DNA from: Viridothelium virens
Lineage: Eukaryota; Ascomycota; Dothideomycetes; Trypetheliales; Trypetheliaceae
DNA length: 64,000 nt
NCBI GenBank assembly: GCA_010094025.1
Contig: ML991775.1
Span: 62,001-126,000, forward strand
Direction: 5' to 3'
Positions 44,193 to 56,789 of the stretch are shown here, piece after piece. The position numbers and the translations under genes are program-made. The notes beneath the pieces are model-generated. The model saw nothing but the letters and a program-made list of their open reading frames with translations, was not told the DNA's origin and ran no database searches. The stretch's first letter is position 1. Every line of letters starts with the position of its first letter.

Positions 44193-45357
44193 ATTTTGTG
44201 CTGAAGATAAAGATTGTTGGGCATGTTAAGCCGCTCGAGTGACATTGTGGGTCGAAATAACTGATCAAGTCTTCCATTGCGCTTGAGAGGAGGTGGAGAA
44301 CCCAATCTGGCCATGATAATCTTTACCGGGACCGCGTAACGAAGGATGCTCGTGTCGGTGTCGTTTAGCGAACCTCAAAGATCGACCATTAGCCGATCCG
44401 GCCTTGTCCTTAATTGCCATAGTAGGTTTCTCATGAAGCTCCAACGTCAGGCCTATATCGCTTGGCGCGACTGGGATTGGGACTGGCTTTGGGTTTCGGC
44501 TGTCGTGTCGATGCGTTCAGTCATTGTCATGGACTTCATCAATCGAACTTCTGGGAAGAGGCCGAGCAGCCTGAGCAGGGATTGAGCGAACGTTGAGCCG
44601 ATGGCTTAGCTTACCACTTTTAGCCTTGTATGAATCTAACCTATCTCAGTAATGAACGTGGTTTTTCCACCTTCGAGAACAACTATACCGGCTGAACTAG
44701 CACGGATCGGTATTAGTTCAGGATAGAACCGCCCGCTTTCGTTTTTATCAGAGGCGGGTGCTTCCAATACTTATTCTTGTGTTCGACGTCGTACACAATA
44801 TTTTCAAGGAAGAAAGAAAGTAATGCCGCACTGTGCCCAAGGATGCAATAGAATTCCTATTGCTAGCGGCCTCGGACCTGCCGCTCAGATCTACTGCCAT
44901 CTCAAGGAGAGAGGCAAGGCAGGCTATTTAAATGTTTCAAGGACATCCAGTAGATCAAGCGACGAGCTCATACCGCGAGATAATATATGAAAGCAATGTG
45001 CGTCTATATGCAAAAAGGCAATGACTTTTGATTGGATTCGGTGTGCCGTTCCTTGCTTATCCTGTCCTGTCTAAAGCAGTCATAGACTTTAGGACTCCTT
45101 CAAACTCAATTAATGATCCTTGATTCAATTCTGGAGGCGTTTTCGCTCACATTCTTCTCAACCAACGTTCTTGGACGATGTGGGAAGCCATGCGATGCAT
45201 GCTACTTTGCACTGCAATTTCTGGACTGGTATCATCCCTCCTCGACAAAATGCAGTCAAAGCAGGATATTCGCCAGGTCATAAAGTCATAACATCGTAGC
45301 TCGTATGAGCCATGCATTTCGGAACGGTCGTTAATGCTGACTCGAGAGGGTTCCTCG
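44193..45357. other. 1.2 kb intergenic
   Basis: No supported gene. Short plus-strand frames near 44346-44585 are unremarkable. The left part is the promoter side of the dehydrogenase, the right part the 3' side of the ankyrin gene. Confidence 0.5.
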
Positions 45358-47703
45358 TTATCGATCTTGATACTCCTTCGCATCCGAGAACAGTTCTGAC
45401 TCCGCATTTTGGTCGAGCAGTCCACTTTCCACCACGGCCTCGACAAGCTCGGTCGGCCGTCGCGCGTTGATAACACCCATCAAATCTGCAAAAGCCAGGA
45501 CAAGCGCCTCTGACATATCTCTTCGATCCCGTAGCAGTGTTTCGAAATCGCTAACAACAAAGTTCTTATCATAGTCAATGTTGAAATGATCCGCACCCTT
45601 CAGGATGGTAATGGTCTCAAGGTCACCATAGAAGGCTGCTAGCTGAAGGAGATTTGGCCCTTGTAGACCGGGACACGCACTGTATTTCTGCCATCGATCA
45701 AGGAGCAGCTGGAGGACGTGGTGGCTATTGTGGATGATCGCAGCGGTAAGAGGAGTCTGTGCTGTGATGGACCTGGCGTTGATATTGGCCTGATTCTCCA
45801 GAAGTAGCGTGGCAACGGCGACATCATCGTTCAATGCTGCATGAAGCAGTGACGTCCGGCCTTCAGGGCCGCATGACTCAATGTCAGAGTTGAAGTCGAG
45901 GAGCGTCTCAATAACGATCGGATCGGAACCGAGCCGCGTGGCGACGTTCAACGGATTTCCCTTCTTGAGTTTCTTGTATATAGGATGATTTGGATCTGCT
46001 CCTGCTTCAAGGATCAAGCGGAGACATCCGGGATGATTTTGTGCTGCTGCGTCTAGAAGAGGTCCGGAGAACTGCTGATCCATATGATTAGGATTTGCTT
46101 GGTAACTCAAAAGGATGGCGACCGATCGATCGTCTCCAAGCGCAGCAGCCCATTGTAATGCGGTTCTGCCTTTAGCGTCAGTCGCATCAATTTCTTCTGG
46201 ATGTGCCTGCGCTTCTTGCTCCAAGCTGGCTGTGGATAGGCCAATGATGATCTTATGCAACTTGGTGAAGTTCTGCTCTTCGGTGAAGTTATCCATCCTG
46301 GTCAGACAACTCAAGTAATCCTTCGCCTCTTCCGAAAGGGCACCTTGAAGAAAAAGGTCACAAGCTTTGTTTTTAGGATTGTCATCATGAGGTGAAATAG
46401 GCCTGTATTCGATGTCTGCACCGGCATACACTAGAAATTGACATGTTTCGTATTGCTTTCCGTAAAGAGCCCAGCGAAGAAGCGAGTAACCACGGGTACT
46501 GCTTACGTCCTGAGGAGACGCCAAACCACGTGCAAAGAGATCTTTTAATGCTGCTACGTTCCCTTCTAGCGCAAAATTGACGCAAGGCGCAGAGTCAGGA
46601 ACCCTGCGTAAGGTCTTCAACTGAAACTGTGGGCCAAAACTCCGGGAGACACCCATTTGGACGCGAACAATCTGGGACCAAAAGAAACCGAGCGGGAACC
46701 AGTATTCCACATTTACGCGGGGCGTTTGAGCTTTTCGGCATGCTTCCAGGTTACATCTTCGGCTTACGACGGGTAATCCGGCATAGCCGACAAACAACTG
46801 CCCAAGCAACCGGTCTGCAATTGTTGGCGTAGAGGACATTCTATACGTATGGCACAGGCATGGGCATCCAGGCCGACATACAGAGGAGTATTGCGAGAGC
46901 CTGACACTAACGCCCTCGGGCTTTGGTATGGGCTGTGGCCCTTCTTCTATATTGTTTCTAGTACTTTTCCGTCGCCGATACGTAGGCGATCCATAGTGAA
47001 GACCAAGCTGTGTAGTATAGTCTTCCTGTAATCTATCAGACTGACTCTTCAATAGTCCCATCATCTCGTCAATCCTTGAGTCCATCTGTCGCGCGAGTGC
47101 GTTGTTTTGGAGAACCTCTTGCCGTAGATTATGTAAGTCTTCTGAGGACGGTGAGTCTACTGCGGAGAGGTTCTCAAGATCTAGCCGTACACGAGCCATA
47201 TCCCGTCTGCCACATTGCTCTCTGTCAGTACGAGCACTAGTCATTCAAGTTCCTACTGGACGACGGCTTGCTTACGAGTTCGATGCGCCCAGAATGACAT
47301 TGAGGCTAGACTTCACGGACTTGATTTCTTCTTGCAGTGTTTGGATTGCTGTTTGTTCCCTCTGCCAGCGTGGACCTCGGAAAATGGCGATTCTAGTCTC
47401 GATGCAAGTATTGACGAGCCGTAAGTTGATGGTGTCTAGTTCTGTTAGTTTCGTCTCGGCGCGTTTCAAAAGATATTCGATATCGGCCCGTTCCGGTGTC
47501 GACGATAGCAAAGCTTCGCGATCTTGAGTAACAGCTGCAAGTTGAAAGAGGACGACTTTCAGGTCAACGACCTCGTTGTGCAATGCGTGCACCCTCCCAG
47601 GGACAGAGTTGTGAAGTCCGCGGAGTTTAATGAACCCTTGGCACGTCTGACCAGCAAGAGTGGCGACGGCGACGATGGAAGCAGTCAGCGATAGCGGGTC
47701 CAT
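45358..47703 (-). CDS. ankyrin-repeat protein with fungal N-terminal domain, two exons
   Basis: Predicted protein of 763 residues from exons 47703-47276 and 47221-45358, with a 54-base intron. The N-terminal exon (MDPLSLTASIVAVATLAGQ, then RVHALHNEVVDLKVVLFQ) matches the fungal-type N-terminal domain (Fungal_N, PF17111) found on many ascomycete NLR-like, ankyrin and NACHT proteins. A coiled coil and a Cys-rich stretch (CRPGCPCLCH around residue 235) follow. From about residue 330 there are at least five ankyrin repeats, for example GYSLLRWALYGKQYETC, GRTALQWAAALGDDRSVAIL and GRTSLLHAALNDDVAVATLL. No NACHT or NB-ARC domain lies between. Such proteins are linked to self/non-self recognition by architecture rather than by proof. 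It stands between the sugar cluster and the housekeeping block. Confidence 0.88.
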
Positions 47704-48973
47704 CGTCCCTGGGTCGAATAGACGGTGGGTTGATGAGAATTAAACAGCTGCATCCCCGTACCGTTCGTGCACTATAGTACGTGTATGTATAGACCCAATC
47801 CCGACCAGAGAACGAGGCGTAGAGATGCGAAAAGGACTAATGACGCTGTGAAGCGCCCAGCCTTGCGAAGGCTTGGCATTGATCTCATACCCTCCCATCG
47901 CATAACACCGTGCGAGCCTGTCCCTAGTGAAAGAGATCTGATTTAAAAAGAGCTTGTCGAACATGGAGCCCGCAGGAGACCTGTGAGAGGTGTACCGCCA
48001 AGTCGTAATTATAGAGCGCAGCGCCTAGACCGCATTCGCTCGTAACAAACGTTATCGCAATTTCGTATTATACCTACCTAATATCATTCGATTCTCCTTC
48101 CCTAATCCTGCAAGCTATAGATCCCTTTGATGCGTAGCTACGCATGCTCTGGTCTCTTTTGTCTACGCGCTCTACTTTAGGTAATTACTCCTTCATATGC
48201 AGCACAGCATTATTCTCGCTTCATTATGCACAATGCAGGTGTACGGCATAAATGTAGACTCGAGTATGTACATTGTACCTACATGTCTGACAGCATGTAT
48301 TTTCTCAATGATCTAAGTACCTTATCTAGTGGTGCTTCCTGAGTTCTGTAAAATGTTAACAGGATTACTGTGCTCCCCAAGGGCTCCCCTAATCAATTCT
48401 TGCAGAGCCATATCAAACAAGACTCAACATCCTTAGTAGGTTCTAGCTATAAGACCTCGCGGGCCTCGGGCATGTGATTCCAAATAGCGGCAATCTCACG
48501 AGTCACATATTGTGGAAGATCCAGTTCTCTCATCCTTTATTCATGCGCTATTTACTATTCGCTAAGCAAAAAACCAATTCCTGGCCTATGCAGAAGAGAC
48601 CTTCCGGTATATGCTTGTCTTTATCACGTCCTTATGACCGTCGTATACCCTGCCATGACTCCAGCTCAATCTCTCCAGTTTCAATCCTGCACTTCTTTCC
48701 GCCTTTCCACCCAATACTCCTGCGAAATGCGAAAACGATCAGATAGCCTATGCAAAAGAAAGATGAATGTCAGCCTCTAAGGTCAAAAGTCATAATTTCT
48801 ATTTGACTGTACAAGAATTTCAATAAGTATGTATGCTCAGATGGTCCAGCCAAGGAAGTAAGAGCTTTACGAAAGTATTGATGATGCAAGAGTGATACCA
48901 TTAAGGGCAATGAACCCTATAAGAATAGAATCAACAGAAAATTGGAGGCAAAGAAAGATATTCAGCAGATACA
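47704..48973. other. 1.3 kb intergenic
   Basis: No supported gene; a short plus-strand frame at 48474-48746 shows nothing recognisable. AT-rich stretches around 48060-48360. Confidence 0.5.
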
Positions 48974-50896
48974 TCAAATAAAGCGAAACTTCTTCGCAAG
49001 CGACATACACAACACCGCAAACCCGACTATAAACCCCAGAATACCAAACCACCATGCAAGACTGTCCGACCCTTCGCCTGGCACTTTGACGTTCATGCCG
49101 AACAAACCACAGACCAGGTTCAAGGGCACCAAAATAGTCGCAAGCAGCGTGATCTTGCTCAACGTATCATTCGTGCGATTCCCCTGCGCGATCGAGTCGA
49201 CCGAGATCTGCGCCAGGTAGTTGGAATGCGCCCGACTCAGCATCTTCTCAAAGTGGCCCAGATTGCTCATCATAGTGACCACATGATCCTGAATATCGCT
49301 GAGGTACATGCCGACATCGCCACGGGGCGCGACCTCATACTGCTCGTTGCAGCGCTTGGCGAAGCCCTTGATGACGTCCGCCTTGCCGTAGAGCAGGCGC
49401 ATGAGGGTCATGACGGTCTTGCGGCAGTCGCCGATCTGCCGGAGGATCTTGGTGTAGTCCTCGAAGCGGGCGGTGAAAACCGAGTCCTCGATGGCGTCGG
49501 TCTCGTGCTCGACGTCGGTGATGACAGGCCCGAAGCTATCGACGATGTCGTCGATGAGCGCGTAGCAGATCCAGTCGGCGGAGAGGGAGACGTAGTCGCG
49601 GAGGCGGGAGATGCGCTGGCGCACGTTGGAGGTGTGGGGCGTGGAGCGGAAGGTGAAGGTGAGGAGGCCCTCGCGGAAGACGACGGCGTAGACGTGGACG
49701 GGTTCGAGGAAGTCGTCGCTGTGCTTGTCCTTTTGGTAGAAGGAGCGGAAGCAGAGGAAGTAGTAGTTCTTGAAGAGCTCGACCTTCTCGCGGTCTTCTT
49801 GCATGAGAATGTCCTCTCGCGTGAGTCGGTGGATGTTGAATGCTTTGAAGATGACGTTCAATTCCTCTTCACTAAGATTGGCCATGTCAAGCCACCAAAC
49901 ACCGCCGGTATCCTCGTTTGGCTCAAATAGGTCCCGGAATGTGTCCCCTTCCATGAGCAGGTCCCCAAGATTGTTCGCATGGATTGCGTTGTCAACGTCG
50001 GAAGAAAAGAAAGACCAACGCGGTGTTTTCTGTTCGGATATCGCGCTGTCTTGACGCTCGCAAGGCTCTGCAGTCGCTGCAAGGACATCGGCGCTCTTTT
50101 CGTCCAGGTGGTCCTGCTTTTCATTGGCAACTTCAGCATCAGAGCTGTTATTTGTCTCAATGGCCCGCAAATCTCGGAAATATCTTGGGGTTTGTGGCAC
50201 CAACGGCGTTCTGGGTTTGTAAGTAGCCACAAACTCATCCAATTCTTCATAATCAATTTTGCGGTTCTTGTAATCTTCATCTTCTGAAGGTGGGAAACAA
50301 ACATCTTCCTCAATGGATCCATGTTCAGAATCGTTTGGATTGTGGGTCGCAGTCTTCGGCCCTTCGCTGAAAGTCGGTCGGCGCCTGTGAGTTCCGCCAG
50401 ATACAGTGCGAGTTAGGTCGAGTTCCGAAGGCTTATTGCTATTGAAAGTTCCTGCTCGTTGGCGCCTTGGTCCTGCAAATGCATCGACGGAATTCGGAGG
50501 AGAGGAAGAACGAGAACTTCGAATCGAAGCCTTGGATCGAATTGTTCCTTTATCACCTTGCTGACGCTTTAGAGGATCTCGTCGAGGCATAGGACTGACT
50601 GAGGTGCGTTGGTTAGACGCAGTCTGATCATGTATTGACAAGTGTCCGCTTCGATCATCATCAATGATTGCGTGTTCAAAATCGCGGGTGGCACTCATTT
50701 GGCCTTCCAATGCTGCGTTGACCTCTAGAAGATCCGGTCGGCCAGTCGCTATACTTGCAAGAGTACCCCTCCTTGTGCCGGGGATAGGTGATTCTGCTCG
50801 TGGTAGGTGATCTGGCTGATTGCGGTGATCATGTAGGTCAGAAACAGGAGTACTGAACCTCGTATTCGAGCCGTGGGATTTTGGAGTGTCTGACAT
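48974..50896 (-). CDS. CorA family metal (Mg2+) transporter
   Basis: Single-exon protein of 640 residues in the CorA superfamily, ALR/MNR2 subgroup. The first 270 residues are Ser/Arg/Pro-rich and disordered. The cytosolic domain follows (VWWLDMANLSEEELNVIFKA, then LTREDILMQEDREKVELFKN), then helices with SVFTARFEDYTKILRQIGD, and near the end two membrane helices separated by the signature GMN (LNLVCGLFGMNVKVPGEGSD), closing with a short basic tail AKKFRFI. The protein forms a pentameric Mg2+ channel in the plasma or vacuolar membrane by homology; which one is not decidable from the sequence. Its strong codon bias creates a long open frame on the other strand (49226-49930), which is not a gene. 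Confidence 0.95.
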   Translation of the reverse strand: MSDTPKSHGSNTRFSTPVSDLHDHRNQPDHLPRAESPIPGTRRGTLASIATGRPDLLEVNAALEGQMSATRDFEHAIIDDDRSGHLSIHDQTASNQRTSVSPMPRRDPLKRQQGDKGTIRSKASIRSSRSSSPPNSVDAFAGPRRQRAGTFNSNKPSELDLTRTVSGGTHRRRPTFSEGPKTATHNPNDSEHGSIEEDVCFPPSEDEDYKNRKIDYEELDEFVATYKPRTPLVPQTPRYFRDLRAIETNNSSDAEVANEKQDHLDEKSADVLAATAEPCERQDSAISEQKTPRWSFFSSDVDNAIHANNLGDLLMEGDTFRDLFEPNEDTGGVWWLDMANLSEEELNVIFKAFNIHRLTREDILMQEDREKVELFKNYYFLCFRSFYQKDKHSDDFLEPVHVYAVVFREGLLTFTFRSTPHTSNVRQRISRLRDYVSLSADWICYALIDDIVDSFGPVITDVEHETDAIEDSVFTARFEDYTKILRQIGDCRKTVMTLMRLLYGKADVIKGFAKRCNEQYEVAPRGDVGMYLSDIQDHVVTMMSNLGHFEKMLSRAHSNYLAQISVDSIAQGNRTNDTLSKITLLATILVPLNLVCGLFGMNVKVPGEGSDSLAWWFGILGFIVGFAVLCMSLAKKFRFI

Positions 50897-52003
50897 CTTG
50901 ACTTGTTGTTTCTTGCTGAGAGGAAACAGTTTTGAGGGATTGACTTATAGTGCGATGTTGTGACTCGATGAGACGTTCGACTCAGATGCTTTGTCTCTTG
51001 ACGAGGGATACCCAAAAAGGCGAGCCGGGTAAGGCTCACCGCGTAGAGACCGTCAACTTGACTGATGGCTTCGCGTAGGGAATCTCACCCCACACTAGGC
51101 CTAAAGGTGCAGATTCTATCAATGTGGTGACGATGTCCCACTCCTAGCGCAGGCCGACACCTACTGTCCAATTCGATGATAGATGTTCAAGGCTCGTATG
51201 ATGTTCAGAGGTTGTTCGGCACTTAAGGGCCAGTTAAGGAGGCTTCAAGTCGCCTCCGCTAAAGACCCAGAACTTGGGTCCTAGAAGGGGGCGAATCGCA
51301 GAGAACTTGTGAACGTAGAGTCCCGCCAACTTGATGGTGTTTGTAGAAAAGCTGACTGAAGTCGGTAGGAGCTAGGCAATGGAAGGCCGCAATCCGGAGA
51401 ATGTACCAGGAGCCGGGCAGACTACTGGAATACTGTCGGATACGTTGGCTTCAGCGATTGGTGAAACTGGTTCTCTGTCAAAAATAGCGGTCGGAAGCTA
51501 TCGTAACTCGTGGCTGTCGGTTGTTCGCACTGGGCGATGCCAGCGATTTGAGAGAGCGGCAGCAGGCGTTCTGTGATTACAAGGGAAGTAAGAGACCAAG
51601 AGTCTGGGTGGGCGATGTTGTGAGGCGAGTGGAAGGCCGGTTTTGTGGGTGCCAAAGGAAGAATTTGCGCTTTGGCCTGGGCTGGGCCAACGCCAAACTT
51701 AGACCTCCAATCGCCGACGCCAACCGAACGCACGACCCAGTGAAGGCCGTTTGTGTGTCTTTGACGCGTGATTTTTGGACCTTTATATTCGTTGGGGGGC
51801 AATCGGAGTATTGCGTGTCACAGATACGGAGTGATGGAGAAGAATTCCTGGAGGAAGAAGCAAATACTGAGGACGATGACATCGAGTGCGCACTTCCCAT
51901 CCCAATCCGGCTTAGTTATCTCCGTCCCTGCCCTTTAAGCCTGGTTCCTGCGCATTGGCGGCCCGCTTTGTTCAAGCAACGTCTTCACGAGATCTAGGAC
52001 AAA
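50897..52003. other. 1.1 kb intergenic
   Basis: Lies between the divergent CorA and SPC1 genes and holds both promoters. A frame at 51521-51997 lacks an ATG start and any domain, so it is regarded as non-coding. Nothing else seen. Confidence 0.5.
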
Positions 52004-52422
52004 ATGGCAGATCAATTATTAGAGAAAGTTCAGGACGTGCTCGAAGGCCAGATTGTACGTCTATCGCACAACCCTTTCATCCGTATTTGAGACTGACCTT
52101 TGGCCAACAGGACTTCGAGGGCCAACGCCTCGCAGAGCTCTTGACCACTGGCGTTCTTTCCGCTACCGGGGTATGATTCGTTAGAAGAAAATGATACGAA
52201 GAGTACAAACTAAAGTCCCCGAAGGCAATCGCATTCATTCTCGGCTTCGTACTTCAAGATATTCGTCTTTCGCTTTGGACTGGACTCGGAGGCACAGCTC
52301 TTACCTTCCTCATCGTCGTACCGCCATGGCCATTTTTTAAACAACACCCATTACAGTGGCTTCCGGCGCAAGGTCAAACTGGGGGAATATCCATTGAGGT
52401 GGACGGAAAAAAAGTTAGTTGA
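52004..52422 (+). CDS. SPC1: signal peptidase complex subunit 1, three exons
   Basis: Predicted protein of 102 residues from exons 52004-52054, 52111-52170 and 52225-52422; introns of 56 and 54 bases, all phase 0. It is the fungal SPC12/Spc1 subunit of the ER signal peptidase complex. Family marks: VQDVLEGQIDFEGQRLAELL near the start, then two membrane helices (ATGAIAFILGFVLQDI and TGLGGTALTFLIVVPPWP) and the cytosolic tail FFKQHPLQWLP. Length matches other members (about 95-110). It is not catalytic; the yeast protein helps keep transmembrane segments from being cut. It converges on RBX1, with 304 bases between the stop codons. Confidence 0.95.
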
Positions 52423-52726
52423 AAGTGTGTCACAAATTCGCAGCATGGCGTTTGCGCGACTCGGATTGGAAAGTTAGTTGTAAGCGTGACCTATTTACAG
52501 GCCAAGCTACAGTCTCCAAAAATGGGACATCGGGAAAAATAAGATTGCTCTAACGAGCATCTATGAGCGTTACTGACGTCTCCAAAACGCCATCCCATGT
52601 GAACATATCCGTAAGGCCTCACCAAGATAGTCTCATGCTATCCATCCTACCCATCCTCCCCAGTAGCGGACATTTTTCTTCATGATACTGTCCATCATCT
52701 TGCCAATTTGCCCAGCCTCCCGAGGT
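52423..52726. other. intergenic between convergent SPC1 and RBX1
   Basis: 3' regions of both genes; no other feature seen. Confidence 0.6.
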
Positions 52727-53196
<470 letters not shown>

Positions 53197-53958
53197 GATA
53201 TATGTGTTCGGTCTGGGCAGTAGTCTTGGTTTCGGCGAAGAGGAAAATCAGAGTGGTGCCTAGCAGCAGGTCGAAGCTCGCAAGATAGAAACCCTGCTTT
53301 GAATGTTTGGGGAAGAAAGGAAGAATAAATTTATCATTAACAGGTCCTTCTATCAAAAGAACCACTCACACTGTACTATTGATAACCCCCCGATGCAAGG
53401 GCAAGAGTGTGATGGAGGGGTCGAGCTGTGTGAAGAAAGAGTGAGTGCCTAAAAGAGGAAAGCGTGATGGTGAGTGGCATGTGGACGGCTGAGCCTCAAT
53501 AGCGACGACTCTGCGCTGCGTCACTCCCATTGTTGCGCATTCACCTACTTCTCTACCCAACCCAACCAACAAGGACTCCATACTTCCCCCCACTACCAGC
53601 ATGATCCCCTTTTTGCCGAACCTCTGTTCGTTTGATGCTCAACGTCATTCAATGCAATCCCGAAGAAAAGAACTTTTGCTTACTGCTTTCGTCGCCAGGC
53701 TACTCCCCAGATAGGTCCATTCACAGGCATCGCACACCTCTTCACGAATCGTCCGCGTGACGAAAGAAGATCAATCGACCATCGTTCAATATCATCATTG
53801 TTGGCGCCTCACGACCTGCACGCGCTGGGTCCGCACAAACATTTCTATTCACATACAAACGACGCGGATAAACGCCCCTATCTCTCCGAGGGTTACCTCG
53901 TCCAAACATCACCAACGTAATCATAAATACTGTTTTCCATTCTTGGCTTCGCTCATTC
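53197..53958. other. intergenic between divergent genes
   Basis: Promoter region of RBX1 (left) and the PNRC-motif gene (right). The plus-strand frame at 53757-54230 overlaps the latter in another frame and is not supported. Confidence 0.5.
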
Positions 53959-55722
53959 TTGAGCCTGTATTCAAGGGGACGGCCTTTTCACTTTGGTACA
54001 AATTTTATTCTCTCTCGGAGTCGCCCGGTCCTAATATCTCTACCCATTCGCACGGAGGTGCTTTCAGAGGGAATACTGCGTCCGAGAAGGTTGATGGAAG
54101 GTTTTTCGGAAGCTGTTCCGCAGCTGAACCCGCAAAAGACGCGGAAACCCTCCCGACCCCGCCGTCAAAAGCGTGCCAACAGCCATCAAAATGGCATGCC
54201 CAACGGGCACGGAGGCCATTCCGACAATAACAGAACCCCTCCCCGGGAGAACAGCCACGACCGAGCGAGACTAGTCTCCATGTCCGCTCAGCCGGGGACA
54301 GAGACTCCTTTGAAGCCTGCATATGCTGGACCGACTTTCCATGCATCACCTGCTGCATCCTCTTTACCAGTACCACGATTCGTCTCCAAATCCGTACCTA
54401 CAAATGTTGAACAGCCAGGGTTGCAGGCGCGATTGAACGAAGAGTCAGATCGTGGCGAAGGCCCGGCGTCCTCTTCGGGCACGACCCCAAAATTGGCTCC
54501 AACGGTACCTTCACAAGATCGAGGACCGACTCCAATCGATTTCCTCCTTGACGCGGATAGAAGAGAAAAGGCCAGAGCGGGGAGTAGGGACTCTGGCTCG
54601 CACACACCGGACCGTGATCCGTTTTTCCAACAGCTCACATCCGAATCGTCTAAAAATGATCAACTGCCCGAAAATGTCAAGGAGTTGCCTATGCATCATT
54701 CCCGCAGCCCTTCAAACAGAGGCATGTTTCCGATGGAGCTTGATGGTGCCCAAACAGAGAATTCTCGACTTGCAATTCCGCAGGGTACGCCGGATCGGTC
54801 ACGCATGCCGGTTTCCCGGTCAAATACTGAACCTTCCAAATTATCTCATGCCGATAGCGAGGCGGCTGCACAGACCCTGAAAAGTATTCTAGGCGTGCCC
54901 ACTAATGTGCAATCTCCTCCAGGGGCTGTGTCAAATCCCTTCTCCAATCACGGCACTGCGTCACCTCAGCTCCACCGAAATCACTCTTCAAATCCGTCCG
55001 TTCCACTTTCAGGATCGCCTACTCCGCCCGTCACGCCTTCAGATGGGGCCAGACTCCCTCCAGCAGATCTACGCTATGGAAACCGCAACCTTTCGCCCCT
55101 TTTCCAGGCTGCGCGTGCACCCCCGCCGAACCGGCCATCTTCGGGTTTGCGGCAGCAAGTAGAACAAGAGCCTCCACCTGCACCTGCAGAGCTACCCGCG
55201 ACCAATGGACTGGCGTCACCACTCTCGGCTCATGGTCCACAGCAAAATACATCTCCACCCCCAAATCCTCATTTTGACGTTAGAGCATTCTCACGCGCAT
55301 ACTTGGATAAGCAGATCCAGGCTGCGAACCCGACAATGCCTTCGATATCTCTTCCATCTCACGCTGGGAATTCGGACCAGTCGATTTCAAATGCTGTTCC
55401 TTCCGCATCTCTTGGTCGCGAGCCATCTCCTTTCAATTCCCCTTCTCCTGCTTCTGCATCTTCCAGTCAGCAAGACGTTTTGGCATCTGGCTTCATTCAT
55501 CGCGATATTTTTCCTGCATCTCACTCCGACAAGGCTGAAAATAAGGGAGCGTCTGGACCCGACCACCGCTTGCACAACGCAGCGACGGCTGCACCTAATG
55601 GGTCACCAGTCCAGACACGATCAAATCATACGCAGGATGTGAAGACGATGGAGGATAGTTTACGCAAGATCTTGAATTTGCATGCGGTAGGTAGTCAAGA
55701 CGGATCGGCGCATCCACAGTGA
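53959..55722 (+). CDS. PNRC-motif protein, possible mRNA decapping activator
   Basis: Single-exon frame of 587 residues, largely disordered and Ser/Pro-rich. The diagnostic piece is YAGPTFHASPAASSLPVPRF at about residues 122-141, which matches the PNRC motif of fungal proteins related to yeast EDC1/EDC2 and animal PNRC; the family binds DCP1 and stimulates decapping. Upstream are a basic region (KTRKPSRPRRQKR) and NNRTPPRENSHD; downstream a second conserved patch TPIDFLLDADRREKAR at about residue 207 and a helical C-terminus, DSLRKILNLHAVG. The real start may be later (Met at residue 46) or on an upstream exon, since the first 45 residues look unrelated. Function is inferred from the motif alone. 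Confidence 0.75.
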   Translation: MSLYSRGRPFHFGTNFILSRSRPVLISLPIRTEVLSEGILRPRRLMEGFSEAVPQLNPQKTRKPSRPRRQKRANSHQNGMPNGHGGHSDNNRTPPRENSHDRARLVSMSAQPGTETPLKPAYAGPTFHASPAASSLPVPRFVSKSVPTNVEQPGLQARLNEESDRGEGPASSSGTTPKLAPTVPSQDRGPTPIDFLLDADRREKARAGSRDSGSHTPDRDPFFQQLTSESSKNDQLPENVKELPMHHSRSPSNRGMFPMELDGAQTENSRLAIPQGTPDRSRMPVSRSNTEPSKLSHADSEAAAQTLKSILGVPTNVQSPPGAVSNPFSNHGTASPQLHRNHSSNPSVPLSGSPTPPVTPSDGARLPPADLRYGNRNLSPLFQAARAPPPNRPSSGLRQQVEQEPPPAPAELPATNGLASPLSAHGPQQNTSPPPNPHFDVRAFSRAYLDKQIQAANPTMPSISLPSHAGNSDQSISNAVPSASLGREPSPFNSPSPASASSSQQDVLASGFIHRDIFPASHSDKAENKGASGPDHRLHNAATAAPNGSPVQTRSNHTQDVKTMEDSLRKILNLHAVGSQDGSAHPQ

Positions 55723-56789
55723 TATGACAGTGCTGGATTTCGTTTTCATGGAATCTATGTCTCTCTGGAATTAAAGAGATTTCTCACGGCGCTGGTGCTT
55801 TGGTTCGTTTAGGACGTGACTACGGTCATATCAGTCTTTTTCATTCCACTTTTCTTGATGTTTCCATAGCGACTGCATGTAGCCTGCGCGTCGGTCTGGC
55901 GTTCTGCATATGCTGAACTCGCGTATCTATTTTGTCTTCCCTGCAAGGGTTCGCTTTCGCATAAGGTTCAATGGCGAGAGCACTCTCGCATTGGATTCTG
56001 TCTCTTTCAGGATCGGACCATGATGTTCCTTTATGTTTTTCTGTGCGTGACCATCTGGTCATCTCGATGGTTTCCGAGCACGGCTAAGGCCTCATCTTCT
56101 GATGTTCACAAGACCGGATGGTCTTCTCTCTTGCGGAGGACTAAGCGACGCAGGGATTGTGACCTGTTGCCGTTGGGTCTTCTCTCTGGTATTTACGCCA
56201 GTAATATTAGGCTGGGAAGTCTACTTTGCGTTTACAGTTACCAGGACATTGTGGGCGCCCTGGGACTCTCGTGGAAATAGGGATGCTGGAGGGCGGACGA
56301 ATACTACAGGACAACAATTCCTGATGTTTTCATGGAGGAAGTCGACAGAAATGGGAGAGTTCGATGGTGCGCGATGGATGATGAGTGAAAGATATAAAAG
56401 CAGAAAAAAGACCAGGTCTAGATAGCTGCCAACACATGCTGTTTAGTCCTGACGAATCCTGTGCTGCCAGTTCAGCTCTTAATCGCAACCGAGTCGTTAA
56501 ACCTAGAGCTGGGAAAATGTTGATCATAGATTACACGCTTGACGCCATACCTTCGCGACACACACCTGATCAAGTAGCCAGAGATAACAGGCTGCGATGT
56601 CCATCTTGATTGCTGCCCAAGCACCCAGGGGTAAGCTATGCTATCAAAAGGTTCGGAGGTGATCGGCGAGCCGCATCGACCCAGGAGCAGGGTTTGCCGA
56701 AATCCGGGGAAGCTGGTCAAGCTTTTAATTTCATACCCCTCCTCTGCTCTCTTCCACCCTCAATTCACTCATTCCTCCTCTCTATAACC
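55723..56789. other. 1.1 kb intergenic
   Basis: 3' side of the PNRC-motif gene and promoter of HTD2. The pyrimidine-rich start of HTD2 begins at about 56740. No gene supported. Confidence 0.5.

Noticed and set aside
49226-49930. Long plus-strand open frame (234 codons) opposite CorA
   Set aside because: It lies entirely antisense to the well-supported CorA gene, is made of Val/Ala/Glu/Asp-rich low-complexity sequence caused by codon bias, and matches no family.
51521-51997. Frame of 158 codons upstream of SPC1
   Set aside because: No ATG at its start, no domain, lies in the promoter region of SPC1.
53757-54230. Plus-strand frame of 157 codons before and inside the PNRC-motif gene
   Set aside because: It overlaps the long PNRC frame in another phase and has no conserved segment.
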